Shown: positions 24,703-36,690 of the stretch, piece after piece
Position numbering within the stretch: the stretch's first letter is position 1
Layout: the number at the start of each line of letters is the position of its first letter
Assembly (NCBI GenBank): GCA_027257055.1
Contig: JAPVLO010000019.1
Coordinates: 16,294,501 to 16,358,500, forward strand
Direction: 5' to 3'
Source: Cephalopachus bancanus
Taxonomy: Eukaryota; Chordata; Mammalia; Primates; Tarsiidae
Length of the DNA: 64,000 nt
Program-made: the position numbers and the translations under genes
The notes under the pieces: model-generated
Told to the model about the DNA's origin: nothing
Seen by the model: only the letters and a program-made list of their open reading frames with translations
Databases searched by the model: none

Positions 24703-24972
24703 TGGGTCTCACTCTGTCACCCAGACTGGAGGGCAGTGGTTTGATCATGCTCACTGCAGCCTTGAACTCCTGGGCTCAAGCAATCCTCCGCCTCAGCCTG
24801 CTGAGTATCTGGGAATACAGGCACACATCACCATTCCCGGCTAATTTTTTTTTTTTTTTAATTTCTGTAGAGACTGGGTCTTACTATGTTGCCCAGGCTG
24901 GTCTCAAATTCCTGGTCTCCTGTCTTGGCCTCCCAAAATGCTGGGATTGCAAGCACAAGCCACCATGCCTGA
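24703..24972 (-). mobile_element. AluJ-like dimer, antisense
   Basis: Antisense dimer beginning without a T tail (gggtctcactctgtcaccca) and with a long T run in the linker at 24846-24859. Divergence is high. Confidence 0.88.
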
Positions 24973-25695
24973 CTCGGACTGAGTGAGATACTTTAGTGGA
25001 TGAGATAAGATTCCTCCTTCTCCTACCCCAGTGCCTGAGCAGAGGAATTATGAGAGCAAAGTTTGTTATCGGTTGTTAAAAAAAATGATGTTTGTCAAGT
25101 GCTGAGTTGAGACCTTCAGTCGCTTCCGCCAAAGAAAGAAGAAAGGTTAGGACATCAATTATGGAGATAACAAAAGGAGAGAGAGAGGAGGCAAACAACA
25201 ATTCACAGAAAGTTCAAGGCCTTTCTCTTGGATTGTTTTATTTTACCGGACCTGCCAGAGTTCCCTTCACTCTCACTGCTCAGCCTCCTCTCCAGGGCCC
25301 CTGGCAGGCTCCAGTCTCCTGCAACCATGGAAACTCTGGCTTTGCTCTGTGCCCAGAGCTGCATCCCCAGCAACGGAGTCAATGGATTAGCAAGAGTCAA
25401 TGGATCAGCAAGTCTGTATGGGCTGCCCTCAAAACTGAGTGTGAGATGAGTGTTTTTGGCTGAAGCCCAGCCCTAGATGTTCTTGACCTCTCAAATGACA
25501 GCCTTTGTGTTGCATTATAACGTTTGGAGGGTTCGAAGTTTCTGGAAACTCAGGTTTTTGTTGAGATGGGGCTCAACCTCTTCCTGACTGGTGAATAATG
25601 TTCGCTGAAGGGAATGAACACATTTTGAAGTTTGGGAATTTGAGGAGTATGTGGTTTCCGGTGATCAGAGGAGAATTGAAAAAGAGAAAGCACTT
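24973..25695. other. Unassigned non-coding stretch
   Basis: No family recognised. It contains an 18 bp tandem pair at about 25378-25413 (gtcaatggattagcaaga / gtcaatggatcagcaagt). The 123-codon frame at 25092-25463 has no domain I know. Confidence 0.45.
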
Positions 25696-25710
25696 AAAAA
25701 CTGAAATGGG

Positions 25711-26018
25711 GGCCGGACTCGGTGGCTCAGCCTGTAATCCCATGCTTTGGGAGGCCAAAATGAGTGGATTGTCCGAGCCCACGGGTTCGAGACCCTCCTG
25801 GGCAACTTGGCAAGACTTCATCTCTATAATACATTTAAAAAAAAAAATTCGCCGGGTGTGGTAGCACATGCCTGTAGTTCTAACTACATGGAAGGCTGAG
25901 GTGGAAGGATCGCCGGACCCCAGAAGGTCAAGGCTGCGGTGGCCGGGAGTGTGCCACTGCACGCTAGTCTGGGCAACAGAGTAAGACTCCAAATTTAAAA
26001 AAAAAAAAAAAAAAAAAA
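25711..26018 (+). mobile_element. Young-form Alu dimer, sense
   Basis: Starts ggccggactcggtggctcag. Target duplication aaaaactgaaatg at 25696-25708 and 26014-26026 is perfect. A long uninterrupted A tail supports a fairly young insertion. Confidence 0.94.
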
Positions 26019-26068
26019 CTGAAATGAATTTCCAAGAAACAGCTTTAGGAATATCAATGCCTCCTATT

Positions 26069-26356
26069 GGCCAGGTGTGGTGTTTCATGCCTGCAATTCC
26101 AACACTTTGGGAGGTTGAAGAGGGAGGATCTTTTGAGGACAGAAGTTCAAGACCAGCCTGGGCAACAGAGAGAGACCCGTCTCTATAAAAAATTTTAAAA
26201 GTTACCCAGATATGGTGGCATGTGTCTGTAGTCCCAGAGGCTACAGTGAGTTATGGTTGTACCACTGCACTCTAACCTGGGGGACAGAACCAGACTCTAT
26301 CTCAAAAAACCAACCCCCAAAAAAACAAAACAAAAACAAAAAACAAAAACAAAAAC
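26069..26356 (+). mobile_element. AluJ-like dimer, sense, with (CAAAA)n tail
   Basis: Divergent sense copy (ggccaggtgtggtgtttcat) missing about 40 bp of the right arm after gtagtcccagaggctacagt. The tail has evolved into aaaacaaaacaaaaacaaaa repeats at 26317-26356. Confidence 0.88.
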
Positions 26357-27344
26357 CCAACTTCTATTTACCAATATATTGATATCTATAGCTTCACTTA
26401 TAAGATTACTGATTTCCTTATGTCAGTAACTACAGAGACTTAAAGATCTTATATGTAGCTCTACGCTCATATATTGATAAACGTCAACAGACCTTTGTGA
26501 TGTGAAATGTGCATCCATGATAAAGCCCAATCAGTAATTCCTCCACTGCTGAACCTATTTTCCATGGATAGGGTGGAATTCTCCTTTATGATTTCCTCAA
26601 TCATAAGTTAACCGAAGGAAGAAAGAAGGAAATGACAGATACCCATGGAAGCAACCAGTCATGCAAGGGTATGAGGTTTAAAAGTGGCAAGTGGCTTAGA
26701 AGGTGCCCATCCCTGGTTATCTAGATCTCTTCTTTGGCAAGGTAACAACAGCCCTCTTGTTGAAGGTTCCTGGCTTCTAGCTGCTCTGACCAGCCTTTTC
26801 TTTGGCCCTTTTCAGCGAGCCATAAAACACAGTGGGACACATTCATCAGCCAGGTTTCCTTCATGGCCTTGGCATGCTCCGGGGGCATCAGCCAAGTGCC
26901 AGCCTCCACCAGCGGCATCTGCCTATGCCTCATTGATCCTCACCCCTTCCCATTTCCCTAAACACCATAAAAGTTTTTAAAAAGAAATATGCAAAGTCAT
27001 AGTTGGCATCTCCTTGAAAATAATCACATACACACACAGGCACACACAAGTACACCACACTTACAAAACAAACAAGAAAAAAGGTAAAAGCAATCCAGGT
27101 GGTCAAGATTCTTACAGTTAGAGAATATTCTGGGAAACCAAAAAAGGACATGGTTAAAAATTTAATCATTGGCAACAAGACAAAACAAAGTATGCGATCA
27201 TTAACAAAATGACTCAACCTGCAAGTATGTTTGATGGCAAACACTGGGCTGAAATCAGGAGCAGACAGGTATTACTATTTTGCTTGTTTGCTAGTGAACT
27301 TGTTAAATCATGCATTTAAAAAAATCACTCCCCAGACTTTACCC
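26357..27344. other. Unassigned non-coding stretch
   Basis: No repeat or exon identified. A short broken (CA)n lies at 27030-27055. Open frames at 26684-26980 (+) and 26721-26933, 26930-27244 (-) overlap and lack known domains. Confidence 0.4.
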
Positions 27345-27620
27345 ACATGACACACCCAAGTTAGAATGTTCTTCCTCTTCTTATACTTTATTTTAGCTTC
27401 TTTTCCCTCAAGGTCATGTCCTATCTCCTACTTAAACTCCTGACAACTTTCTCCTCCCCATCCTATGGAAAATTTAACACACCCAGTTGTATTGATTACC
27501 TGGCTGCCGAAGACGCCTTCTCAAGGGAGCTGCAAACTCCTTGAGTCCACTCCCTATTTCTTAGCCCTTTTTTTACTTTCCTCATTGCATCTAGTTCATC
27601 CGGGTCACAAACAAGCTCAA
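27345..27620 (+). mobile_element. Possible L2 fragment
   Basis: Pyrimidine-rich text with gttcttcctcttcttatact, tcaaggtcatgtcctatctc and gagctgcaaactccttgagt resembles the L2 3' region, but the match is by general pattern only. Confidence 0.4.
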
Positions 27621-27839
27621 CCAATTGCTTAAATATTTAAGACAGTGGTTGCTTTATGTATTCCTACCAGTAAGCAACCGAAAAGAAAATAAAAATGCAA
27701 ATTAATAGTATAGAATTAGAGAGATCCTCCTCGTGGCAGAAGTGAATGGGTCTCAGTTAATTTACTGTATCCTTATAACCTCTCACTGTGTTCCTCTCAC
27801 TGTGTTTGGTAGTTGGGATACAAAGATGAATAAAATGTC

Positions 27840-27985
27840 AGAATGCTTACAGTTAATAGGGGATCATCAAATCCAAACTCCGTTTGGTAGATGAGGAAAC
27901 TGAAGCTTAGAAGAGTCCAGTGACTTGCCCAAGTCATGTAAATCGGCAAAAGACCACTGTTTCCCCAGGTTACTCCAACACACAC
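27840..27985 (+). mobile_element. MIR SINE fragment
   Basis: The core agatgaggaaactgaagctt followed by agtgacttgcccaagtcatg is the standard MIR central signature. Confidence 0.8.
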
Positions 27986-28409
27986 CATCTGTACAATTTT
28001 TGCCGTATTTCAATAGCATCTGTTCAATTCCATATATTTTTTAACTTAAATAATTTAAAAAGGAATCTGTAGAGTTATTATCAATAAGTGGAAAATCAGT
28101 ATTTTTTTTATAAGTAGAAACTACATACTAATATACTTTAAAACAGACATACAACTTTTGAAATAAAAATAATGGAAGTTGTGTTATCACCTAAAGTTCA
28201 CATTTTTGGGAAACATTTGATTACACCAACATCCATATTTACCAATCAGATAAATCTGCACGTAGTTCACAAAGATGTCACTATATGTATGTGGTGGCCC
28301 ACATATTAATAAAAAATTAATCTTTTTGCAGAAGTCATATCTTTCTGATTTGCTCTGTTTTGTCCCAAATGCAAAAGAAAAGAAAAGTCAGAACTATTCA
28401 AAACTAGTC
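27986..28409. other. Unassigned A/T-rich stretch
   Basis: Nothing identified. A small perfect hairpin-prone sequence tatgtggtggcccacata occurs at about 28288-28305. Confidence 0.4.
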
Positions 28410-28716
28410 ATCTGTGCGCAGTGGCTCACACCTGTAATCCCAGCACTTTAGGAGGCTGAGGTGAGAGGTTTGCCTGAGCCCAGGAGTTCGAGACCAGCTT
28501 GGGCAACATGGCAGGATCTCGTCTCTACAATAAATCAAAAAATTAGCTGGGTATGGTGGCGCGCGCATATAGTTCCAGCTACTTGGAAGGCTGAGGCAGA
28601 AGGATCACCGGAGCCCAGCAGGTCGAGGCTGTGGTGGCCGTTAGCGTGCCACTGCACTCCAGCCTGAGCAACAGAGTGAGACCCCAACTAAAAAATAAAT
28701 AAATAGATAAATAAAC
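28410..28716 (+). mobile_element. Young-form Alu dimer, sense
   Basis: Tail evolved to (AAAT)n (aaaataaataaatagataaa). Target aaactagtca before, aaagctagtca after. One linker change to tcaaaaaattagctggg. Confidence 0.92.
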
Positions 28717-29289
28717 AAAGCTAGTCAAGAAAAAGGTCTATTCAAAAGTGAAGATGCTAATAGGTATTCAGTAATAAACAAAACTAGGAATTTAATTAGA
28801 AGGCATGTGTGAGACAGTTAAGACTTGAAGAATAGGAATTTAATTAGCTTAGAAAGGCAGAGAACAGCACTAATTCCTAACTGTTATTTAAACTTCGCTA
28901 AAATCAGAGTTGACAATGTATTTAGTTTGAAAGATGTACCTATTTTTTTGGTAGCTAAAACATTATAGTGTCAGAATACAGGGAAGTCTAATTTTTATTA
29001 ATCTGAGTATTTTCTAAATTGGGTCCTCTAGTTAGCTGATTTTTATTGCAGCTTACCAAGAGTTAACCAGAAAATACTTCCATTTTAACTGTCATTGTTA
29101 AAAATAACTTTTGAAAATATGAAGGCATAATTTTCTGTCAGAGTTAGTACAGGAAACCAAATGGATTGTCACATTTTTTTGGTTGTGATATTTTGGTAGC
29201 TCAGGCTAAATCCTGATTTTAAATGATTTCACTTTCCTGAGTACCTATTATGATCTGGCTCTCTGGTTTCCTTATTCAACTCCATTGGT
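28717..29289. other. Unassigned A/T-rich stretch
   Basis: Only a 14 bp direct repeat (aggaatttaattag at about 28786 and 28834) stands out. No gene. Confidence 0.4.
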
Positions 29290-29445
29290 TATCAGCACAT
29301 TATTGTGAAATAGGTTTTACTATCCCCATTATGCAGATGAATGAGTTTAGCTATCAAGAAATTAAATAGCTTACCTGGAGACCAGTAGTGAGTATAGTAA
29401 AAACTCATACCCAGGGCCATTCGATTTCCAAGTTCATGCTCTTCC
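29290..29445 (+). mobile_element. MIR SINE fragment
   Basis: actatccccattatgcagat, followed by gaagaaattaaatagctta-type and gccattcgatttccaagttc text, marks the central-to-3' part of a MIR. Confidence 0.7.
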
Positions 29446-29740
29446 TCCCTAGAAGTGTAGCAGTTGCAACAGAATTGCAGGCCACCAAATCCTGGCCTGA
29501 GGGTGCATAGTCAGAATGGTATTCCTTAGTCTTAAATAGGAGTTAGAGGTTTTTTTGTTTGTTTTATTTTTACATTTTATAAGCCTTAGGCACAGTACAA
29601 AAAGAAATTCCAGGAATGCCAGCTAGTGCAATTCTAGTTAATTAAGCTTTAATAGCATATAACTCCTAATAATTAAAGATACTTCTAGTGTAAATAGAGG
29701 AATATTGGACATGGATATGCTTAAATAGCTTCTTTTTTCC

Positions 29741-29925
29741 ATTTTTTAATTATTTAAAATTTTTTATTTTTAGTTATTAGGTATACATATTTACAGGGTA
29801 CATGTGATGTTTTGATATAAGCATACAATGTGTAATGATTAAATCAGGTTAATTGGGGTATCCATCACCTCAAGCATGTATCATTTCTTCGTGTTAGGAA
29901 TATGTCAATGACTTCTTCTGAAGTT
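29741..29925 (-). mobile_element. L1 3'UTR fragment, antisense
   Basis: attaggtatacatatttaca, gtacatgtgatgttttgata and ggtatccatcacctcaagca are the typical antisense L1 3'UTR words of old mammalian L1s. Confidence 0.8.
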
Positions 29926-30301
29926 AAGGTAGAAACATCCTGATAATACTGAATCTAAATAAATACTGCTAAGCAAATTTATTTTTTGAATGTTATGAGG
30001 ACCTCCCTAGCAAGAAATGTTCAAGATAAACCTTTCAGATATGTGCTTAAAAATATCAGGAATAAAATTCTTCCCTTCCAACATTCTGCTATTTCCTTAT
30101 TATTTGCCCTCAGTGTGTAATTCCAAGAATTGAAAAAAATAGCTTTGTGGGTTTTTTTTGTTTGTCTAAACCTTTGTGATTTTAGCTTGAATGAAAACAG
30201 TGAGCAACTACTATCATTGTATTAAATAAAATTTATGGAAGGCCATTGTTTTGGACTGAGCTTTTGCACTAGGCCCAAGAGACCAGATCAAATCTGAATG
30301 T
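29926..30301. other. Unassigned non-coding stretch
   Basis: A/T-rich, no feature recognised. Confidence 0.4.
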
Positions 30302-30602
30302 ATCCAGGCATGGCAGTTCATGTCTGTAATCCCAGCATTTTGAGATTACAGGGAAACTGAAGCAGGAGGATCACTGAGGCCAGGAGTTCAGGACCAGCCT
30401 GAACAGCATAGTGAGACCTTACCTCTACCAAAAAAAAATTTAGCTGGGTGCAGTGGCACAAGCCTGTACTCCCAGGTACTAAAGTGATTGAGGTGGAACA
30501 TCATGTGAGTCCAGTTTTTCAAGGCTACTGTAACTATGATTGCATCACTGCACCCAGTTTGGGTGACAGAATGAGACCCTGTTTCTAAAAAAAAAAAAAA
30601 AA
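30302..30602 (+). mobile_element. AluJ-like dimer, sense
   Basis: Divergent sense copy with a small internal duplication near the 5' end (cattttgagattacagggaaactg replaces the usual ggaggctgag). Ends in 16-17 A. Confidence 0.88.
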
Positions 30603-31484
30603 GTACCAAATCAGAATAAAGTTACTTATATTAGATGCCATGTAGTTCAACTGAATTTTAAAATGGGCTAGTTTTCTAAAAAACAGGAGATTCACAGCAA
30701 TTAATAGAAAAGGATTCCATCTACCTGAGCGGTATGATAAGGAAGTTCCTTCTGTTTTAACTCTGCAAGGAAAGTAACTTAGTAATGAGCAATCTGCTTT
30801 GTGTTCCTTGTGTCTGCTTTCTTCTGTCTTTCTCTGCCTATGAAACCTCCAGTGTTCAGCACATAGCAATGAGTATCTACATCCTTAAATGGGATGCTGC
30901 CCAGTTCATGAATTGCAAAGAAAAGCCAATTCGATCTTGAACTACATCTGTTGAAAAAATTTTTAACTATTCACATCTGATAGATACTAGGTAGAATTTC
31001 ATTAAAATCAATGTATAATCTTATTCAAGGCTTATTAGAAAAGTAGGTGACACAATTCATCTCAGTTTTGAGAAAAATTTCCTTTAAGGAAATTTCACTT
31101 CTAACAAACCCTAATGCCTCTGGATGTATATATGAACCATTTTATCTCTCTTTTTCCTGAATTAGAAATCAGTTTTTTTTTCTTTCACCAACACATTATT
31201 ACCTTAAGGAGTAGAAGGATAATGAAGAAACTCCCTTCCAAGCTCGTACAACCAGCTGATGCTTTGTCCCCCAGTATTTCCACAAAGTACATCAGGTACT
31301 TCAGAGTCTGACTTAGTCCTTGTCTCTGGACTCATCCAGCTTTCCTTCCACCCCAAAGTCAATAGAAAACCTGATGTGTAACAACCTGCACTCATATTTG
31401 CGTGCCATCTCCTACTCGGTGTGAACCTCAGACATTTTTTTCCCACCTCTTTTGCCTTGATTTCTTTTGTCTGTCAAGTTGAAA
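30603..31484. other. Unassigned non-coding stretch
   Basis: Two 80-94 codon antisense frames (30585-30869, 31204-31446) carry no known domain. No repeat recognised. Confidence 0.4.
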
Positions 31485-31590
31485 AAATAATAGAATTGAT
31501 TCAATGGGGTTCTTGCAAAAATTAAATGCAATCATGCATACAATATGCCTGCCCATAATAAATGCTAAATAAATGTTAGCTTTTATTATT
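31485..31590 (+). mobile_element. MIR SINE 3' fragment
   Basis: attaaatgcaatcatgcata then gcccataataaatgctaaat and gttagcttttattatta match the MIR 3' terminal pattern. Confidence 0.75.
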
Positions 31591-31679
31591 AACCTGAACA
31601 GTCACTCATGGCAGGGAGCTTTTTCATTCAAACTAAGGTGGGTGCCCCCAGTATTAATTTCCATAGCATCTTGACATTC

Positions 31680-31835
31680 TTTGTAACTCTCATCTTTCTT
31701 TTAATTTCTTATTCAATGTCTGTCTTCTCAGCTAGATTATTAACACCTCAAAGAAAGGTTTTTAAAAACTATTATTTATAATCCCAGTGTCTAGCACAGA
31801 GCCTGAAAGTAAATGCCTGTTAAATGAATGAAAGT
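31680..31835 (+). mobile_element. L2 3' terminus
   Basis: ttattcaatgtctgtcttct, cccagtgtctagcacagagc and gttaaatgaatgaa fit the L2 terminus. Confidence 0.7.
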
Positions 31836-32019
31836 TCATTGCTAAGGCTGTAACACTGATGAATTCTTTGATAAGACATTCAATTATCATTTTAAAAATT
31901 GGTTGGTTTGCAGGAACTATAAATTGAGAAAAATCAGTTTTGTGTTACGGCTTAGTTTATGAGATAATTCAGAGTAAAATAGAATAATAATAATAACGTA
32001 GTAGTACCTGAGGTTTCCA

Positions 32020-32110
32020 CAGAATCTGAGATTTGGAAGAAACTCCAGCATCATCTCATGCAAGGCATCATTTGAGAGATAAGGAAACTGAAAGACGTCA
32101 TTGCATTAAG
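32020..32110 (+). mobile_element. Possible MIR-like fragment
   Basis: The words catcatctcatgcaaggcat and gagataaggaaactgaaaga resemble a MIR-class or related ancient repeat core. Assignment is weak. Confidence 0.4.
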
Positions 32111-32255
32111 AGTCACTGCATTCTCCAAGACACCTCCCACAGAAGGCACCAGAAAAGTCCTTGGACTCTAACCACATGTTCTTTGAACTCAAAAGTCTGA
32201 ATCATATCTCTCCTGGGTATAACTCAAATAGCTGATGGAAGGATAGGAAATCCCT

Positions 32256-32367
32256 CATAAACAGGCAGGTAGAACTAGAAAGTAAAACCAGAGTTCGGTG
32301 ATCCAGACACACATAAATGGGCAGATGGAAATAGAAAGTGGGACCACGGTCTGGTGGTCCCTTGGGT
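32256..32367. repeat. Two-copy 56 bp tandem duplication
   Basis: Copy 1 starts cataaacaggcaggtagaac at 32256 and copy 2 cataaatgggcagatggaaa at 32312. Both continue through an agaaagt block to a ggtgatcc/ggtggtcc end. The copies have drifted to roughly 75-80% identity, so the duplication is old. Confidence 0.85.
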
Positions 32368-33909
32368 ATCACAAGCCAGCTGCAAGGGGTGTCATTCAAG
32401 GCTCAAAATGGGAGCTGCTGTCTCATGAACTGAAATGAATGAACCACAGCAGAGGCAGGCGAAGCAGGCAGGGGTTGCTCTCAAGAGACCCACAGCAGTA
32501 GTCTTTGCATGACTCACTTCCTCCCATTCGAGCCAACTGAGTGACCCTGGGCTTATCAAGTCCAGCCCTCTGAACTTTTTCTGGATGGCTTGTAGGAATG
32601 TTCCTGGCCTCTGCCTAGGCCCCCTATCTTTTCTGCTGACCGCAGCTATCTCCCTTTAGCTTCACAACATGGGACACCTGGGGGTCTGAAGGAAAATCCC
32701 TCCATCAGTCAGTCACACAGGGAAATGCTTTCTGATAATGATGCAGAGAATGATTTTCCCACAAGTTTTAATCCAGTTCATCAGTTCACAGCCCAGGCCC
32801 ATGTGCCGGGAATACAGGGCTGGCTGCCCAATCCTGCTGTTTTGGCTCTTCTGGAGCCTTCGTAAGGTGGGGGATGGGGTGGGGGTGGGGAGACCTGCCA
32901 GAGCCCCCAGAACACCTGAGAAGAGTATGCAGCTCAATGAGATCCTTGGTGATAGTGGACTTGACACGGGGGACGCTAAGTCAGGGACTTAAAAAAAGAA
33001 TAAAGTCAGACTCAAATGGTCTTTGATTCCCTTCTTTTTTGATAGCAACCGTTGGTGGGACAAAGAACTGACATGATAGACCAGTGCAGTAGCTTGGAGC
33101 AGTGACATATAGGCCATCTGGAGTTGGGCTTGCTGTGACTGTGAGAAAAATGGAGTCACTTTCTTTTGGGCAGTTCTGCTTCCTCTCAAGGTGCAGCCTG
33201 GAAAGGTAAGAGATCCAGTAAGTTCCTCCCACTGTCCTTTGTCACTGTCCTCTTGGACTCCCAACCCCCAAATCCTTGTTATGCTTCATAATTCTACAGA
33301 AATGTCTAATCTTCCACTGTACCCAGCTCGCATTTCTGATGGAGACTGATCGCACACCCTGAATTAATGTCAAACGAACACAGGGCAAGTTGTTTTAAAC
33401 TGTCTTAATTCAGCAGAAGAATAGCCACCCAGTGCCATAATTATTTACTTTCAGCAGCTTGAGTGCAAATGTCATTAAATCTTTACAGCAGTTCTAGTAA
33501 ATGCCATTCATTTTCATCTGTAGTTTCAAAGAATTACACAAGGGAGCTTTTCAATTTAACATGAACGATAAATCTTATACATGTTGTGGGATCTACTGGC
33601 TTATAAAAGCTGAGTAGGGCGGTTTCCACAAGGGTATAGCTTGCTTGAAATAACTTAAGAACAAAACACCATTCTTCCAGTGGGTGAAGGAAAGGAAACG
33701 AAATAGGAGAATTGGAACAGGGTGACAGCCAAGTAGTCAATAAACCAGACTCAACAAAAGTGCTTGAGCAGAAGCTGAATTTATGCAAAATCCAGCAGAT
33801 TATCTACCCACTATGTGCACGTCTATGCAGATATGGATTTCATCCTCTAGTAAAGGAGATAAGACTTGTACCTAAATACTTAAAAATGTGTTGAAAGTAA
33901 TAGGAATCA
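32368..33909. other. Unassigned non-coding stretch
   Basis: Includes a G-rich patch at 32872-32892 (gggggatggggtgggggtgg). Several 80-90 codon frames on both strands at 32713-33264 overlap and have no known domain. Confidence 0.45.
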
Positions 33910-34385
33910 TTATCATGGTAATACCTACATTTTAGTGAGGACTCATCTACTATGTGCAGGAACTGTGCTAAGTGTTTCACATCTGTTATTAAAAGAACTT
34001 TCACAGGCTGGGCGCAGTGGCTCACGCCTATAATCCCAGCACTTTGGGAGGTCGAGGTGAGAGGACTGCCCGAGCCCACGGGTTCGAGACCAGCCTGGGC
34101 AACTTGGCGAAACTGCGTCTCTACAATAAATCAAAACATTAGCCGGGCATGGTGGAGCCCTGTAGTTTCAGCTACTTGGAAGACTGAAGCAGAAGGATCA
34201 CCTGAGCCTAGCAGGTCAAGGCTGCAGTGGCTGTGAGCATGCCACTGCACTCCAGTCTGGGCGATGGAGTGAGACTCCAACTAAAAAAAGGACTTTCACA
34301 ACAACTGAGGAGTATAAAGAAAGCTAGGATCAGAGAAGTCAAGACATTTGCCCAGAATCACTCAACTTCCTGCTGTACTTCAACA
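33910..34385 (+). mobile_element. MIR SINE split by an Alu
   Basis: The left part at 33910-34005 (ctactatgtgcaggaactgt, agtgtttcacatctgttatt) and right part at 34289-34385 (cagagaagtcaagacatttg, cccagaatcactcaacttcc) join as one MIR across the Alu at 34006-34288. Confidence 0.75.
34006..34288 (+). mobile_element. Young-form Alu dimer, sense, inside a MIR
   Basis: The target aagaactttcaca before the element recurs as aggactttcaca after its short A tail at 34283-34300. Confidence 0.93.
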
Positions 34386-34404
34386 CCAGAACTGACTCCA
34401 AGCT

Positions 34405-34528
34405 TAGATTGTCAGATAAAATACAGGACACCAGTTCAATTTAAATTTCAGATAAACAACAAACAATTTTTTAATATAAGTATGTCCCAACTATTGCTAT
34501 TTTTATTTGCTAAATCTGGCAATTCTTA
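34405..34528 (+). mobile_element. Palindromic MITE fragment (MER-type)
   Basis: The left side (attgtcagataaaatacagg) and right side (ttttatttgctaaatctggc) are inverted-repeat partners of a common mammalian palindromic repeat, with gataaacaacaaacaatttt and tataagtatgtcccaactat between them. The centre is deleted. I do not assign a family name. Confidence 0.55.
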
Positions 34529-35248
34529 TTCCAAATCTCCTGAAAAGCTATTCCTAAGTTGTGTGAGCATTCAGGACTAGGAGAAAATTCTTCTGGTTAG
34601 GAGTATTATGAAATAGACTGTACTTCAGCCCTATTTCAGATGAATTGTTATGGCTACAAGAGGCATAAGATTTCAACAAAGTTGTCACGTAAATAGTATT
34701 TGTTTCTAGTGTGATAGGCCTAGCAATGTTTAAACCTTTTTTCTGTACCCCAACAGCCAAAAACATTAGAACATTCACTCCTCAAATGTTCGTATTTATT
34801 TGTGACTGATCTATTCATATTATCATATTAATTTATCATGTAAAATCTAAAACATAAAAATAAAATGAGGGAGAATAGATATAAAAATATAAATAGAAGT
34901 GCTACCATTTTCCTTCTGTGCTCTACAGATGGTTTTTCGCATCCCAGTTCTGACACTGTTGACCTGCAGCCCCCTAACTGATTCTTTAGGTCATTGGAAC
35001 TCACTACTTACCAAAGTTTTGGAGTTTTAATTTGTTTTATTTTTTGTCTAATCATCATGTTCTAATCTGCCCGCCAAAAGGAGGGACAGGTAAGTATTAT
35101 GCCACCTGGTGATACCAAGCAAAATTGAATCGAGAACGCTGAATCCAGAGACTCAATCTAGTTTTGTCAATCAATGTTTGCAAAATCCAATTTTTTAAAA
35201 ACTTTTTCCTTACTTAGACTGGGCAGACCTAGCTTCGTGTTTTGTTTT
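34529..35248. other. Unassigned non-coding stretch
   Basis: A/T-rich DNA with no recognisable repeat or exon. Confidence 0.4.
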
Positions 35249-35317
35249 TCTCTTCCTCCCTCCCTCCCTCCCTCTCTTCCTCCCTTCCTTCCTTCTTTCC
35301 TTCCTTTCTTTCTTTTT
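35249..35317. repeat. Polypyrimidine (TCCC)n/(TTCC)n tract
   Basis: ctccctccctccctccctct grades into ttcc/ttctttc repeats and ends at the T tail of an antisense Alu, from which it may have grown. Confidence 0.9.
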
Positions 35318-35579
35318 TCTTTAATGAGTCAGGGTTTCACTTTGTCGCCCAAGCTGGAGTGCAGTGACATGATCACCGGTCACCGCAGCCTGGAACTCCT
35401 GGACTCAAGTGAATGTCCCGCCTCAGCCTTCCAAGTAGCTGGGACTAAGGTTAATTTTCTGATTTGGGGGAATCTCATTATGTTGCCTAGGCTGTACTCA
35501 AACTCCTGGGCTCACGCAATCCTCCTGCCTTGGCCCCTTAAAGTGTGAGATTACAAGTGTGAGCCACCACATTTAGCCT
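35318..35579 (-). mobile_element. AluJ-like dimer, antisense, partly deleted
   Basis: The mid-element linker region has collapsed: gggactaaggttaattttct lacks most of the usual caggcgtg...ccaccacgcc block. Otherwise a dimer through gtgagccaccacatttagcc. Confidence 0.85.
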
Positions 35580-35674
35580 ATTTTTATTTTTAATCCCTCC
35601 TCAAACCATTCTTGAGTGGCAGGATAATTTATTATCATGAACGTGTGGATTTTCTCCTGCTTTCTTTCAGTTTC

Positions 35675-35745
35675 CTTTTATTTTTTAAATTATTATGGGT
35701 ACATAATACTTGTATATGTTTATGGGGTCCCAGCTCTCCTCCTAG
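35675..35745 (-). mobile_element. L1 3'UTR fragment, antisense
   Basis: attattatgggtacataata and gtatatgtttatggggtcc are antisense L1 3'UTR words. Only about 70 bp remain. Confidence 0.65.
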
Positions 35746-36115
35746 CCCTCTGGTGCCCTGGGCCTTGAGGGTGTTTATGGCTCAAGAGACCTCCTTTCTG
35801 TGGAAGATGTTGAAGAGGTTATAACAAATGTTCTGGATAGAAGGGAAGAAACAAGAAGGCTATTAAGAAGTCTGAGGGGGGAGAGGAACTGGGTTTGAGC
35901 CTGGGGAGGGGTAGAAAGAGAATCCCAGTGAACGTGGGGGCTGCTCAGAGGCTGGGACCTAGGAGAAGTTTAAGCAGGGAGTGGCAGAAATTAAGAGAAG
36001 GGTGGGTAAGTTTATGAGATGACTTTTCTACGGTTAGTCAGAATTTTACAGGCTTTAATATTCCTGCCTCCTACTTCTTAACCTTATCATAGGACCTTGA
36101 CACACATGACTTTCA
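35746..36115. other. Unassigned G-rich stretch
   Basis: Runs such as ctgaggggggagaggaactg and gggtagaaagagaatcccag. No gene recognised. Confidence 0.4.
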
Positions 36116-36284
36116 CTCTTCCAACTATAGAGAGCTCTTTTGTTCTGAATATTACTAAGCCTCAATAATATTCTTGTTTTCGAGGTTCCATCAGTTCTGA
36201 ACTGTAGTGGGTGATGAATTCACACAGAATTAAGATATTAGGTATATATAACACAGAAATTATGACTAAACGAAAAAAATAGCT
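36116..36284 (+). repeat. Left arm of spaced inverted duplication IR1
   Basis: About 165 bp that recurs in reverse complement at 37342-37507. By hand alignment there are about 8 differences including one or two 1-base gaps, so identity is near 95%. Shared words include gttctgaactgtagtgggtg and aggtatatataacacagaa. No flanking target duplication or transposon terminus was found. Confidence 0.93.
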
Positions 36285-36494
36285 TTTGTCTTCATATTTC
36301 AAGATGGAGGAGACACAGAAGAGAGGGAACCCAGGGCCTGGGCTCCCAGCTGCTCAAATCCATCCAGGCCACAAAAGCAACGGAGCTGTTGGATTTGAAA
36401 GCACACAGACTAGGATGGGAAGCAGCTGTGCAAAAATTAGGTAGATAGAGGACTGGTAATCAAAGCAGAGAAGCTCTTCAGGGTCTGCATACTC

Positions 36495-36690
36495 TGTCCT
36501 ATGCATGGGTCCAAGTACTTTACTTATTATAATTCACTTACTTCCTATTTTCTATCAGAACAGTACTCACAGCCTGTCTTTTTTACAGGTGAGAAAACTG
36601 AGGTACAGAAAATTGAGCAATCTACCCAAGTCTACACAGAAAGTCTGGCTCTAGAGTCTATGCTCTTCAGCATTATGCTATGCTGACCTT
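36495..36690 (+). mobile_element. MIR SINE fragment, inside the IR1 spacer
   Basis: tttacaggtgagaaaactga, caatctacccaagtctacac and ctggctctagagtctatgct give the MIR centre and 3' part. Confidence 0.75.
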
